In this document: piece after piece, positions 1-8,106 of the stretch | Position numbering within the stretch: position 1 is the stretch's first letter | How the letters are laid out: the number at the start of each line of letters is the position of its first letter | NCBI GenBank assembly: GCA_937139495.1 | Contig: CAKZQC010000003.1 | Location: 79,608 to 143,607, forward strand | DNA from: an uncultured Saprospiraceae bacterium | Lineage (GTDB): Bacteria; Bacteroidota; Bacteroidia; Chitinophagales; Saprospiraceae | Length of the DNA: 64,000 nucleotides | Direction: 5' to 3' | Notes under the pieces: generated by a model | The model's input: the letters and a program-made list of their open reading frames with translations, nothing else | The model's database searches: none | What the model was told of the DNA's origin: nothing | Position numbers and translations under genes: made by a program

Positions 1-432
1 TTAGCGTGCCGCTCGCACCATCATCGTCAAGCGACTAACACAAGTCAATTTGCCTGCTTCGTTCGTCAATTCTATTTTCCAAACGTGCGTCGTTCTACCA
101 ATATGAACGGGAGTTACTTTACCAAATACTTTGCCGCCTTCTGGGACAGAACGCAAGTGATTGGCGTTGATATCTAGCCCTACGGCATGGTGTGTCGTTG
201 GGTCATCTAGACACAACACAGAAGCAACAGAACCTAGTGTTTCTGCCAATACTACGCTCGCACCACCGTGCAAAATACGCATCGGCTGTACCGTTTGGTG
301 CGTGACAGGCATTTCTGCAATCAGGTAGTCCTCTCCTACTTCCGTAAATTTGATCGCTAAGTGTTCTACAAGTGTGTTGCTACACATCGCATTGACACCG
401 TCCAAATTAAATTCTTGTTTCCAAATTTTCAT
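1..432 (-). CDS. Hotdog-fold thioesterase, PaaI/EntH-like
   Basis: Predicted cytoplasmic acyl-CoA (or aryl-CoA) thioesterase of 143 residues, the usual size for a single hotdog domain. The family signature is visible at residues 55-64 (HGGASVVLAE): the HGG turn leads into the central hotdog helix and Glu64 sits where EntH/MenI/PaaI enzymes keep their catalytic acid. The C-terminal strand (residues 114-140) matches the fold. No signal peptide is present. It is the last gene of a minus-strand run, starting 25 bp after the response regulator at 458-1147, so co-transcription is likely although a link to signalling is not obvious. The stop codon occupies the first three bases of the window, so the gene is complete. 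The substrate cannot be read from the sequence; DHNA-CoA hydrolase or phenylacetyl-CoA thioesterase are both possible. Confidence 0.85.
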   Translation of the reverse strand: MKIWKQEFNLDGVNAMCSNTLVEHLAIKFTEVGEDYLIAEMPVTHQTVQPMRILHGGASVVLAETLGSVASVLCLDDPTTHHAVGLDINANHLRSVPEGGKVFGKVTPVHIGRTTHVWKIELTNEAGKLTCVSRLTMMVRAAR

Positions 433-457
433 AACTGTACTATACTAACTTATTAGA

Positions 458-1147
458 TTATTCTTGATTAAATTTATATCCAATTCCTCTCACAGAATGA
501 AAAAACTGCGGCGACTTCGGGTTGACTTCAAAGTACTTGCGAAAAGACAAAATAAAGTTGTCAATCGTGCGCGTAGATGGATAAACATCGTAGCCCCAAA
601 CACTCTGCAATATTTGTTGTCGAGAGACCACTTCGCTCGCTCGTTCTATGAGCAGTTTGAGTAGCATGGCTTCTTTTTTTGTCAATTTAAATGCTCCCTT
701 TTGTCCTTTAGCTTCAAAGGTTTTGAAATTGACTTCATTGCCTCCAAACTCATACGATTCAATAGAATTGCTGGTTTGACTTTTGCTTCTTTTGAGCAAT
801 ATCTGAATACGCAGCAGCAGCTCTTCGAGCGAAAACGGTTTCGTGATATAGTCATCGGCTCCTTTTTTGAGTCCGAGTATTTTATCCATTGTTTGATCCT
901 TGGCGGTCAAAAAGATAATAGGAACATCCATGTTAATGAGGCGAATTTGCTCGCACAAATCGAGTCCGCTTATCTCTGGCAACATAATATCCAACAGCAC
1001 TAAATCAAAGTGTTGTTCCTTGAAATACTGTATCACTTTACGCCCATCTTCTACGCCTATTACCTCATACCCTTCTAGTTCCAAATTCAGTTGCAGCGTT
1101 GCTCTGATGGATGCTTCGTCTTCTACTAGTAATATTCTTGTTGCCAT
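458..1147 (-). CDS. OmpR/PhoB-family response regulator
   Basis: DNA-binding response regulator of 229 residues. The receiver domain (about 1-120) has the acidic pair E9/D10, the phospho-acceptor D53 in LLDIMLP, T81 and K103 (TKP), so it looks phosphorylatable. The C-terminal winged helix (about 130-229) ends in the typical TVRGIGYKF-like wing, here SVRGIGYKFNQE. It lies 22 bp downstream of the sensor kinase gene at 1170-2165 and is almost certainly its partner. The pair sits at the end of a T9SS surface-protein operon, so its targets may include that operon (inference). It is not PorX, because it lacks the PglZ-type output domain of that T9SS regulator. Confidence 0.93.
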   Translation of the reverse strand: MATRILLVEDEASIRATLQLNLELEGYEVIGVEDGRKVIQYFKEQHFDLVLLDIMLPEISGLDLCEQIRLINMDVPIIFLTAKDQTMDKILGLKKGADDYITKPFSLEELLLRIQILLKRSKSQTSNSIESYEFGGNEVNFKTFEAKGQKGAFKLTKKEAMLLKLLIERASEVVSRQQILQSVWGYDVYPSTRTIDNFILSFRKYFEVNPKSPQFFHSVRGIGYKFNQE

Positions 1148-1169
1148 GACGTTATCTCTTCTTATTTGC

Positions 1170-2165
1170 TTATTTTAATGGTAAAGTGACACAAAATATA
1201 GTTCCTTGTGGTGTATTGTCTTTGATAGTAATATTTCCTTTGTGGGCATTGACTACCTGTTTGACAATATACAACCCCAATCCTGTTCCTTTTGCTTGTC
1301 GGGTTTCTTCGCTTCCTACGCGATAAAACTTATCAAATACCTTTTCTTTTTCAGTCTTAGATATTCCTATACCGTTGTCTATCACACTAAAAACACAATT
1401 ATCTTTGGTTGTGTTTAGCGTAACTTTTATTATTTCGGAATCTTTGGCATATTTGATGGCATTTTCTATCAAATTGAGGACAATAGAAGTCAAGGTAGAA
1501 GCATCTCCATGCTGCATATAAACATACTCCTCTACTGTTTCTAGCTCTATTTGTCCTGCAAACTTGGGTGCTGCGTCTTGTATGCAATAAGTGACGATGG
1601 ACAAGAAGTCCACTTCTTCAAAAGCATATTGATAGCCACCATCTACTCTAGCTGCCAATAACAAATCCTTAACTAATTGGTGCAAGCGTTCGGTATCTTG
1701 TAGGGCATTATTAGTCAATAAATTGGTTTGTTCCTCCGAGAGTTTACGACGCTGAAAGGTTTGTAATATTAACTTAATCGCTGCTATGGGAGATTTTAGC
1801 TCGTGCGTAATCGACAACAAAAAATTGCGTTGTTGCTCTGCCAAAGCAACTTCTTTTTGCCTGCTTTTGTAGATTTTGGAAATTCCAAACACCGTCAAGA
1901 TAAGCAAGACTAAACCCTCTCCCAATATCATCCAACGCTGGCGCGTATAGCGGTCTTCTAGCTTGGTGTAGGTGGCAGATTCTAAATATACCTGATGGTC
2001 TTCCAAACCATCTTCTTGCATCTTGTACCACAGCAGTTCTTTTTTAGCGTTTTGAGCGTCTTCGTTTTTGATATACAACAAATACGACCACCAGCCACCT
2101 GCCAACAGCACGTAACCAATTACTAAATAAAATATAATATCCTGCCTTTTTAGTTTCATCTGCAT
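1170..2165 (-). CDS. Membrane sensor histidine kinase
   Basis: Inner-membrane sensor kinase of 331 residues. Two transmembrane helices (about 9-32 and 79-96) frame a short periplasmic segment of about 45 residues. The cytoplasmic part holds the HisKA H-box with phospho-acceptor H121 (ITHELKSPIAAI), the N-box around N235 (NLIENAIKYAKD), the G1 box DNGIGIS (263-269), an F-box FDKFYR and the G2 box GTGLGLYI (293-300), so every catalytic element is present. No HAMP or PAS domain is evident. The second methionine (residue 3) is an equally possible start. It lies 12 bp after the lipoprotein gene at 2178-2717 and 22 bp before the regulator, placing it inside the surface-protein/SprF operon. The small sensor domain suggests it may sense through a partner such as that lipoprotein (inference). 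Confidence 0.92.
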   Translation of the reverse strand: MQMKLKRQDIIFYLVIGYVLLAGGWWSYLLYIKNEDAQNAKKELLWYKMQEDGLEDHQVYLESATYTKLEDRYTRQRWMILGEGLVLLILTVFGISKIYKSRQKEVALAEQQRNFLLSITHELKSPIAAIKLILQTFQRRKLSEEQTNLLTNNALQDTERLHQLVKDLLLAARVDGGYQYAFEEVDFLSIVTYCIQDAAPKFAGQIELETVEEYVYMQHGDASTLTSIVLNLIENAIKYAKDSEIIKVTLNTTKDNCVFSVIDNGIGISKTEKEKVFDKFYRVGSEETRQAKGTGLGLYIVKQVVNAHKGNITIKDNTPQGTIFCVTLPLK

Positions 2166-2177
2166 TCGCTATCTCTA

Positions 2178-2717
2178 CTATTTTTCTGAAGCTGAAGTTG
2201 TTTTGGCAATAATACCACCCAACTGTGGTACCAAAGTCGCTCTAAAATCTTCTCCAAATTTCTTAAAATCGCCCACTACATTGCCATAGGCATTGCCACC
2301 ACAATAATACACACTACCAGTCTGTAGCAAGCTATCCTGAGCGGTATAAGCGATAGATTGAGTCGTGCCGCCTGTACAACCCGCATTATCTTTAGATGAC
2401 TGCTTTTTGATGACAATCTTATGCTGTATCAATAGGTTGTTGATGGTATCCAAAGCTTCCGCTGGAGCCTCAAAGGTCGTATCTGCCAATATATCGCCAT
2501 AACTATTAACCACGACATGAATCGTATCCGAATCTATATCAATAACATAACTGCGATGATAAGGTGGTGGCACCGACGAATCGGTAAATTTGTATTGAAA
2601 ACCTGTCATGTTTTCTCTATTAGTTTGTTGCTTTTTCATTAATATACTATTGCAGCCTTGCAAGACAATGAGCCCAAGAATTAGTGCGCTTACAGCGAGG
2701 AAATATTTTTTGATCAT
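2178..2717 (-). CDS. Lipoprotein between SprF-like protein and sensor kinase
   Basis: Predicted lipoprotein of 179 residues. The N-terminus has a basic start, a hydrophobic stretch and a lipobox LQGC with lipidation cysteine C22. The mature part has no family I recognise. It contains the segment SYVIDIDSDTIHVVVNSYGD and a Cys-containing region near residues 113-140 (DNAGCTGGTTQS and YYCGGNAYG) that could form a disulfide. The start codon overlaps the stop of the PorP/SprF gene upstream by 4 bp (ATGA type) and the kinase follows after 12 bp, so translation is coupled on both sides. That position suggests a periplasmic or outer-membrane sensor or accessory factor for secretion of the neighbouring surface protein, but this is inference from context only. 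Confidence 0.75.
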   Translation of the reverse strand: MIKKYFLAVSALILGLIVLQGCNSILMKKQQTNRENMTGFQYKFTDSSVPPPYHRSYVIDIDSDTIHVVVNSYGDILADTTFEAPAEALDTINNLLIQHKIVIKKQSSKDNAGCTGGTTQSIAYTAQDSLLQTGSVYYCGGNAYGNVVGDFKKFGEDFRATLVPQLGGIIAKTTSASEK

Positions 2718-3742
2718 TCTATCGTTTGGTTTTTGTTTTTCTTTTCTAATTGTTGTGGTGTTTTTTCAAACATCCACCCATTGCCCCCAGCACCAAACAC
2801 ATAGGTCAACATAATTTCGTGATTGGTACCCAAGTGCGGTGTTAAATTATTGACAGGTAAGCTAAAAGCGTACCCAATTCTTAGCCGTTTTTTTAGCAAT
2901 ATATTGAAATCAATAATAGCCGTGCCATCGGTCGAAAAGCCTAATCCTGCTCCCAAGACTTGATTCCACATATAACGCATACTCAAATGTGCATTGAGTG
3001 GACTCGTTGGAGCATATTTTATCCAGATATTAGGCATCAAAACATGTTTTGCTTTTTCTTTATTAGTACGTTTTAAGGCACTTTGAGACTTGTCCCTCAA
3101 TTCTATACGTACGCCTGCATTGATATAAAAATGCGCAATTCGCTGTATCGCAGACAAGGCATTGTCTGACTCAAATTTCACCTTGAGCGAAATCATTTGA
3201 GGCACTGCAATACCCACATAATACAAGTCGCTGTAATAAAAAACCCCCAGCCCTGCATCGGGCAAAATACGACTTTGTGTTTGGTCTATAATCACCGCAT
3301 CATTGAGGTCGTTGTAGCGAAGTTTGTCGCCTTGTAGTCGATATTGATTCGCAGAAAGAGACAAGCCAATCGAAAGACGATTTCTTTTGCTATCCTTACT
3401 TTCCTCCGACTTGAATTTGAGATGATACGCATACTGCAACGAAATTCCCGTAAAGGAAGTTGGCCCAGTTTGGTCGTGCATAATTCCGCCACCAAATGCC
3501 ATATTTTTTTCATTGGCAAAATGCCTAAAATTAAGATTGGCAGTAACGGGGCTACCTTGCATTTCAGCCCACTGATGACGATAAGTAGCGGTCACAGCCG
3601 TAATATCTTCCCAACCAACCATAGCAGGATTGAGCATAGCAGGACTATGGAAATATTCGCTCAACAGTGGCAATTGTTGTGCTTGTGCTATTGGGCTACA
3701 GCCCAACAAAAAAAATAAATAGTAGTGTATATTTCTAAACAT
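2714..3742 (-). CDS. PorP/SprF family type IX secretion membrane protein
   Basis: Outer-membrane beta-barrel protein of 342 residues in the PorP/SprF family. It has a signal peptide ending near AQAQ (residues 19-22), then the family hallmark of an early LLSEYFHSPAMLNPAMVGW segment followed by repeated beta strands such as TATYRHQWAEM and NLNFRHFANEKNMAFGGG. In T9SS bacteria SprF proteins pair with cargo carrying type B (CHU_C) C-terminal domains and are needed for their secretion or surface attachment. Here the gene lies 60 bp downstream of exactly such a cargo gene (3803-5497), so the pairing is well supported by context. It overlaps the following lipoprotein gene by 4 bp. A second family member lies at 27145-28074 with the giant adhesin. 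Confidence 0.9.
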   Translation of the reverse strand: MFRNIHYYLFFLLGCSPIAQAQQLPLLSEYFHSPAMLNPAMVGWEDITAVTATYRHQWAEMQGSPVTANLNFRHFANEKNMAFGGGIMHDQTGPTSFTGISLQYAYHLKFKSEESKDSKRNRLSIGLSLSANQYRLQGDKLRYNDLNDAVIIDQTQSRILPDAGLGVFYYSDLYYVGIAVPQMISLKVKFESDNALSAIQRIAHFYINAGVRIELRDKSQSALKRTNKEKAKHVLMPNIWIKYAPTSPLNAHLSMRYMWNQVLGAGLGFSTDGTAIIDFNILLKKRLRIGYAFSLPVNNLTPHLGTNHEIMLTYVFGAGGNGWMFEKTPQQLEKKNKNQTIE

Positions 3743-3802
3743 AATATTGACTTGTCATTGAATGGAATAGTGCTTCTACAATAGAGCTAATTTTGTGTGT
3801 CG

Positions 3803-5497
3803 TTACTCTCTCAATATCGTGACATCGCCTTTGAGGACACCAAAACTACCGCCTGCATCTAAGATATAATAGTACGTACCTGCTGGTAATAATTGCCCGC
3901 TAAAAGTCCCTTCCCAATCGTTTTGGTAGCTGTTCGCAGAAAAAACCACATCGCCCCAGCGATTGATAATTTTGACGCTATTTTTAGGGAAAAGTTGTAT
4001 ATTTTTGATAAACCAAGTATCGTTGGCACCATCTTGATTCGGTGTTAGTACATTGGGTATGAATATAATATCTGCGACTGCTTCGCGCACCTCAACCAAT
4101 ACAGAAGCGGTATCGGTACAGCCGTCCAAACTTTCTACTTCTACTTCGTAGCGAGTGGATTGGAGTGGGCTAGCCGTGGTGGCTGCACAAATATCGCAAC
4201 CAAGTGCTACGTTATTGAGCCAAGTATAAAAATCGCCTCCTGTAGCAATCAAATTAGCCGCTGTTCCTGCTACAATAATAGTATCAGAAAAAGCTTGGGC
4301 ATCAACCCCTTGCCACACTTCCAAGAGAATAGTATCGCTTTGGCTACCACATTCCGTCGTGCTACCCACTACCCAAATAGGCACATCGCCTGTACGAATA
4401 GTACTAGATTGGTAGGTATCGTTTGTACTAGATTGTACCAACATTGAGTCCACATAAAAATCATAATTGGAAAAGTTGGAACCTGTGTTGCTAGCCGTCA
4501 AGGTCAATTCATCATTGGAACAAATAGGATTGGGCGTAGCGACCAATTCAGGCTTTGCAGCTGTTTCTATCAACGCAAAAGCATTGGGACTAAAATCAGA
4601 TATAGCTGAACTTACCCCTACGGCAAGTCCATAAGTGGCGTTGGGCAGATTGGTCAAATCACTTGTTTTTTGCCAAAGATTGGCGACACCCCATTTACCA
4701 ATCGCTTCATAATTACCTTCTTGTACAGGGTCATAAAAAATACCAATATTAGCGGCATCATTGCCTTGGAGGTGACTAATTCTATGATAATAAACAGGAT
4801 TAACTTCGCATACTTCAAACGCTTTTAGGCTTCTATCCCAGCCCTCAACAGTAGCATCTACATTGGCTAGACGTACTTTGTAAGTATTGTTGGCAGTACT
4901 AGTAGGGCTAATCATAATGGGACGAAAACGAGGTGTGCCAACATTGCTACCCATTGGGTAAAAATAATTGGTTGTATTGGCGGTATTTCTAGCCAAACCA
5001 CCATTTCCTAGAGCGGAAATCATACCCCATGTTCCACTACTATTCTGATTGTGCTCTACTGCATTGAGTGCCGTATTGAACACATGCACGGTATGTGTAT
5101 CTACCGAAAACTCTCGGTCATTGAGTTGCAATTCTCCATCTACATGGACATCTATTTCAGCGTATTTCGTACCTGTGGCTTGCAGTTGCAAATCATAAAA
5201 CTGCGTAATCGAAGTTCCTTTGATGATCTGATTGTCGCCTGTAAGATAGACCACGCCTTCTCCTCTACTCACAAAAGCGGTATTGTTGGCATCGTTCTGC
5301 CAATCGCCATAGCAATATATTTCGTTGCTGTTGTCGAAAGTACCGCCCTTATCGTTGAGCGTATTGCCATGCACAGAAACAAACGCATTGGATTTGACCG
5401 AAATCAAAGCTCCTTGATTGCTCAACATCTGAGCATTGGCTGCACTTACCGCTAGGCAAGTCAAGACAATTGTATATAGTATTGTTATTTTTTTCAT
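3803..5497 (-). CDS. Secreted surface protein with CHU_C (T9SS type B) C-terminal domain
   Basis: Exported protein of 564 residues. A signal peptide ends near residue 23 (AANAQ). The body begins with a passenger segment containing repeated 'dNSNEIYCYGDWQND'-like glycine/asparagine beta structure, then an Ig-like region with paired cysteines (around NPICSNDELTL and STTECGSQSD). Residues 477-564 form a complete gliding-motility-associated C-terminal domain: IPNVLTPNQDGANDTW, the INRWGDVVF core and the PAGTYYYIL strand. Such domains direct export through the T9SS and anchoring at the surface. It is the first gene of a six-gene minus-strand run leading to a PorP/SprF protein, a lipoprotein and a two-component system. 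The function of the passenger (adhesin or motility) is not readable. Confidence 0.88.
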   Translation of the reverse strand: MKKITILYTIVLTCLAVSAANAQMLSNQGALISVKSNAFVSVHGNTLNDKGGTFDNSNEIYCYGDWQNDANNTAFVSRGEGVVYLTGDNQIIKGTSITQFYDLQLQATGTKYAEIDVHVDGELQLNDREFSVDTHTVHVFNTALNAVEHNQNSSGTWGMISALGNGGLARNTANTTNYFYPMGSNVGTPRFRPIMISPTSTANNTYKVRLANVDATVEGWDRSLKAFEVCEVNPVYYHRISHLQGNDAANIGIFYDPVQEGNYEAIGKWGVANLWQKTSDLTNLPNATYGLAVGVSSAISDFSPNAFALIETAAKPELVATPNPICSNDELTLTASNTGSNFSNYDFYVDSMLVQSSTNDTYQSSTIRTGDVPIWVVGSTTECGSQSDTILLEVWQGVDAQAFSDTIIVAGTAANLIATGGDFYTWLNNVALGCDICAATTASPLQSTRYEVEVESLDGCTDTASVLVEVREAVADIIFIPNVLTPNQDGANDTWFIKNIQLFPKNSVKIINRWGDVVFSANSYQNDWEGTFSGQLLPAGTYYYILDAGGSFGVLKGDVTILRE

Positions 5498-5540
5498 AAT
5501 ACATTATAATTCTAATCCTAAGAATTGCTCTAGAACAAGC

Positions 5541-5565
5541 TACCAAAAATACTATTTTTTTGGTA
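5541..5565 (-). promoter_or_regulatory. Candidate promoter -7 box inside an inverted repeat
   Basis: On the minus strand TATTTTTG (plus positions 5544-5551) fits the Bacteroidota -7 box TAnnTTTG and would place a start site about 40 bases before the CHU_C gene at 5497. No good TTTG -33 element is present. The box lies in an inverted repeat with 9-base arms (5541-5549 and 5557-5565), which could be an operator. Support is motif matching only. Confidence 0.3.
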
Positions 5566-5638
5566 TTATTCAGCAACTGCTTACTATTAGTTGGCATAGT
5601 CCTACTATTTACCCTAGCGGCTTCGCTTTCATTTGCAC

Positions 5639-5680
5639 AAAAAAAAGAGAGCGAACAGATAATTAGTTATCTGTTCGCTC
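5639..5680 (-). terminator. Intrinsic terminator, 14-bp perfect stem
   Basis: A perfect 14-bp inverted repeat (5649-5662 and 5667-5680, four-base loop) is followed on the minus strand by an eight-T run (5639-5646). It sits 37 bp after the stop of the small secreted-protein gene at 5717-6175 and insulates it from the downstream CHU_C operon. Confidence 0.9.
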
Positions 5681-5716
5681 GTATTCATCAATAAGGCTTT
5701 TGAAGCCTTGGTTTTA

Positions 5717-6175
5717 TTAATTTTTCTTCTTGACCGTTACTGTTTTTTTGAGTTCTGCACCGTTTTCGTCGGTAAGCTGAAACGTGTAGTTCCCATCTTC
5801 CAACGATTGTACATTCAAGGCACGGTAGTTTTCACCATCTTGTACATTGAGTTCACGGTGAGCAGCCAATTCGTAGCCTTCTTCGTCAAACATTTTGAGT
5901 GTCAATTGTTTTTGTTCTTCTGACTTGAGCGAAAAAACAAAAACATCGTCATTGACTTCATCTTGAGCAATCATTTCGATATTCAATAGCTGTGCTACTT
6001 TTTCGGCAGCCATCAACGAGGTATAAATTGTCTGAGAAACTTGAGCATCGTCATCGCCTCCTCCATTATCCATCGTCAATACGAGTGCTACCATTTTGTT
6101 GGGTGCAGCCTCCGCACTAATTGTGAAAAGAACAAAACTAAATGCTAAAACGAATAGTGTAGTTAGAGTTTTCAT
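5717..6175 (-). CDS. Small secreted protein with beta-sandwich C-terminus
   Basis: Secreted or periplasmic protein of 152 residues. A clear signal peptide ends near ISAEAA (residue 24). The C-terminal 80 residues (KQLTLKMFDEEGYELAAHRE, then LEDGNYTFQLTDENGAE) have the alternating pattern of a T9SS type A tail or DUF3244-like Ig fold, but the usual PNP motif is missing, so I do not call it a T9SS cargo. A short Asp/Gly-rich stretch (NGGGDDD, about 38-44) follows the first strand. It is monocistronic, with its own promoter (6216-6246) and a perfect-stem terminator downstream, which suggests substantial and independent expression. The function is unknown. Confidence 0.8.
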   Translation of the reverse strand: MKTLTTLFVLAFSFVLFTISAEAAPNKMVALVLTMDNGGGDDDAQVSQTIYTSLMAAEKVAQLLNIEMIAQDEVNDDVFVFSLKSEEQKQLTLKMFDEEGYELAAHRELNVQDGENYRALNVQSLEDGNYTFQLTDENGAELKKTVTVKKKN

Positions 6176-6215
6176 AGTAGTTGTGTTTTGGTTGTTATGT
6201 AACTTGATTGCCTTA

Positions 6216-6246
6216 CAAATATAGCCTTTGTTTATAGAAAACCAAA
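6216..6246 (-). promoter_or_regulatory. Bacteroidota-type promoter
   Basis: On the minus strand TTTG (within 6242-6246) and TATATTTG (6216-6223) match the -33 TTTG and -7 TAnnTTTG elements with an acceptable spacing of about 18 bp. A start site near 6209 would give a leader of about 33 bases for the small secreted-protein gene starting at 6175. Confidence 0.6.
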
Positions 6247-6354
6247 CACAATCTTAATTAAAAACAAATTTTATTTGCCAATATAATCCAATACGGCAAA
6301 TTTTATTCTAATAAAGACGAGACAAAGGCAAATAAAAATATGCTTCAAAAGTAT

Positions 6355-6362
6355 TACTTTTG
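6355..6362 (+). promoter_or_regulatory. Candidate -7 box for lpxK
   Basis: TACTTTTG matches TAnnTTTG and lies 30 bases upstream of the lpxK start codon. No convincing -33 TTTG is seen 17-23 bases further upstream, so the call is tentative. Confidence 0.3.
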
Positions 6363-6391
6363 TATTCTAACCTCCTTTATTACGCATCTCC

Positions 6392-7435
6392 ATGAAAAAA
6401 TGCTTCGCTCCACTGCTACTCCTCCTATCTTACATCTATATAGGTGTCTCTTGGTGCTACCAAAAGCTGCACGATTGGCATATATTGCCACAAGCTAGCT
6501 TTGACAAACCGATTATCAATATTGGCAACTTGGCGATGGGTGGCACAGGCAAAACGCCCCATGTTATTTGGTTGGCTCAATGGCTCGCCCAATCCAACAT
6601 CGCTACTGCCATCGTAAGCCGAGGACATGGGCGAAAAACTAAATCCGTCATTTGGCTTGACCAAAAAAGTACAGCGACGCAAGTAGGCGACGAACCCATC
6701 TTATTGCAGCAATACCTGCCAAATACGCCCATTATTGTAGCACGCAAGCGAGCAGTAGGTATTCGTTTGGCATTGGCAAAACGCCCCCAAACTAAAGTTA
6801 TTTTATTGGACGATGCCTTGCAACATTGGGGCGTAGTGGCTTCTCTACCTGTTTTGCTCACTACCTTTGACCGTCCATTTTTTAGCGATCATGTAGTTCC
6901 TTTCGGTTATTTGCGAGCCAAAAAATCGGATTACAAACGAGCCAAAATTATACTAATCACAAAATGCCCTGCGACTATTAGTCTAGCTCAAAAGCAAGCC
7001 TATATTACTGCTATAAAACCTACTGTTGGGCAACAGGTTTTTTTCTCTTATTATCAATATCAACTACCTTATGCGTTGTTTGACCAACAAAAAAAAGCAA
7101 ATTGGCAACAACTTCGAGCAGCATCGCTACTAGTCGTGACAGCGATTGCGACGACTGATTATTTGCAGCAGCACGTACAAGAACAGCACCCTAAAGCTAC
7201 TTTTTTGCCATTTGGTGACCATCATTTTTTTGGAGCTAGTGACTTACGTCGAATACAGCAACAGCACCCTAACGGGACTGTATTAGTCACCGAAAAAGAT
7301 GCCACCAAACTGCGTCCGCATCAAGAATTGATACAACAACTTGGGCTTATTATTTATTGCTTGCCCATACAGGTTCAAATTGCTTTTGAAGAAGAGGAAA
7401 TACTCAAAAAAATACTTTTGAAGGCTATTTTATAG
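6392..7435 (+). CDS. lpxK: Tetraacyldisaccharide 4'-kinase LpxK
   Basis: Inner-membrane-associated enzyme of lipid A synthesis that phosphorylates the 4' position of tetraacyldisaccharide 1-phosphate with ATP. The protein has 347 residues, normal for the family. An N-terminal hydrophobic segment (about 5-22) is the membrane anchor. The P-loop is at residues 48-55 (AMGGTGKT), preceded by NIGNL. The LLDDALQHW segment corresponds to the family's DDGFQHR catalytic region, with Ala replacing Gly and Trp replacing Arg. The VTEKDATKL motif near the C-terminus is also typical. The gene stands alone between divergent and convergent neighbours, and its 3' end overlaps the convergent thioesterase gene at 7430 by 6 bp. 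Confidence 0.95.
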   Translation: MKKCFAPLLLLLSYIYIGVSWCYQKLHDWHILPQASFDKPIINIGNLAMGGTGKTPHVIWLAQWLAQSNIATAIVSRGHGRKTKSVIWLDQKSTATQVGDEPILLQQYLPNTPIIVARKRAVGIRLALAKRPQTKVILLDDALQHWGVVASLPVLLTTFDRPFFSDHVVPFGYLRAKKSDYKRAKIILITKCPATISLAQKQAYITAIKPTVGQQVFFSYYQYQLPYALFDQQKKANWQQLRAASLLVVTAIATTDYLQQHVQEQHPKATFLPFGDHHFFGASDLRRIQQQHPNGTVLVTEKDATKLRPHQELIQQLGLIIYCLPIQVQIAFEEEEILKKILLKAIL

Positions 7436-7951
7436 CAATTCCATCAATTCTGCTTTCATTTTTGCCGATTCGTCCTTGTTCAGTCTTCCAGACAACAACA
7501 AACGCATTTTGCGTCTGCGCATAGCATCTTCATAACGGCTTTCTTCTTCGGAGGTCAACGGCAACACCGCAGGAACTTCCACAGGTCGTTTCTTCTCGTC
7601 ATCAACTGCTACAAACGTAAAATAAGCATCGTTGCAACGACGGGTATTCCCTCCTTTCATATCCGAAGAAAACACTTCTACATAGACTTCTACAGAGGTA
7701 TTGAATGCTCTAGTGACGACGCATTGTATCGTAATGACATCGCCCAAAGGCACAGGTTTTTCAAAAGAAACATTGTCAACAGATACTGTTACGACATAGT
7801 TTTCGCAATGCTTGCCAGCACAAACCCCTGCTCCAATATCCATCCAGCGGAGTAAATTTCCACCCATCAGATTGTGGATAGGATTTGTATCATTGGGCAT
7901 AATCATTTCGGTCATTACGGTGCGAGATGCCGCTATTTTCTTTGCATTCAT
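7430..7951 (-). CDS. Acyl-CoA thioesterase, hotdog fold (YciA/BFIT type)
   Basis: Cytoplasmic acyl-CoA hydrolase of 173 residues. The N-terminal motif NPIHNLMGGNLLRWMDIGAG matches the YciA/ACOT family, where the Asn/Asp of this segment act in catalysis. The VTVSVDNVSFEKPVPLGD stretch forms the second characteristic strand pair. A Lys/Arg-rich tail (RYEDAMRRRKMRLLLSG) follows the hotdog domain. Medium- or long-chain acyl-CoA is the likely substrate. It converges on lpxK with a 6-bp overlap of the 3' ends and has a divergent lipoprotein gene at 8107. Confidence 0.88.
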   Translation of the reverse strand: MNAKKIAASRTVMTEMIMPNDTNPIHNLMGGNLLRWMDIGAGVCAGKHCENYVVTVSVDNVSFEKPVPLGDVITIQCVVTRAFNTSVEVYVEVFSSDMKGGNTRRCNDAYFTFVAVDDEKKRPVEVPAVLPLTSEEESRYEDAMRRRKMRLLLSGRLNKDESAKMKAELMELL

Positions 7952-8038
7952 ATTATGGTAGAGTTAGGAATGTACTTGCGTACATTTTTTTTGTATCTTG
8001 TGTATCAGATTTATTACTAATTAATTTCTATAAATTTT

Positions 8039-8079
8039 GGTAGGAATCGCATTTTACACACTGAATTTGCATTCCTACC
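8039..8079. promoter_or_regulatory. Inverted repeat upstream of lipoprotein gene
   Basis: GGTAGGAAT (8039-8047) and ATTCCTACC (8071-8079) form 9-bp arms separated by 23 bases, ending 27 bases before the start codon at 8107. The arms extend imperfectly (ATCGCA against TGCAT). It could be a leader hairpin or an operator in the divergent region. Confidence 0.4.
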
Positions 8080-8106
8080 GCCACCTAAAATGCAAACATA
8101 CACATT

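Noticed and set aside
464..1418. Several plus-strand open frames over the response regulator and kinase genes
   Set aside because: They lie antisense to two genes with full catalytic motifs, have no recognisable domains and read as shadow frames.
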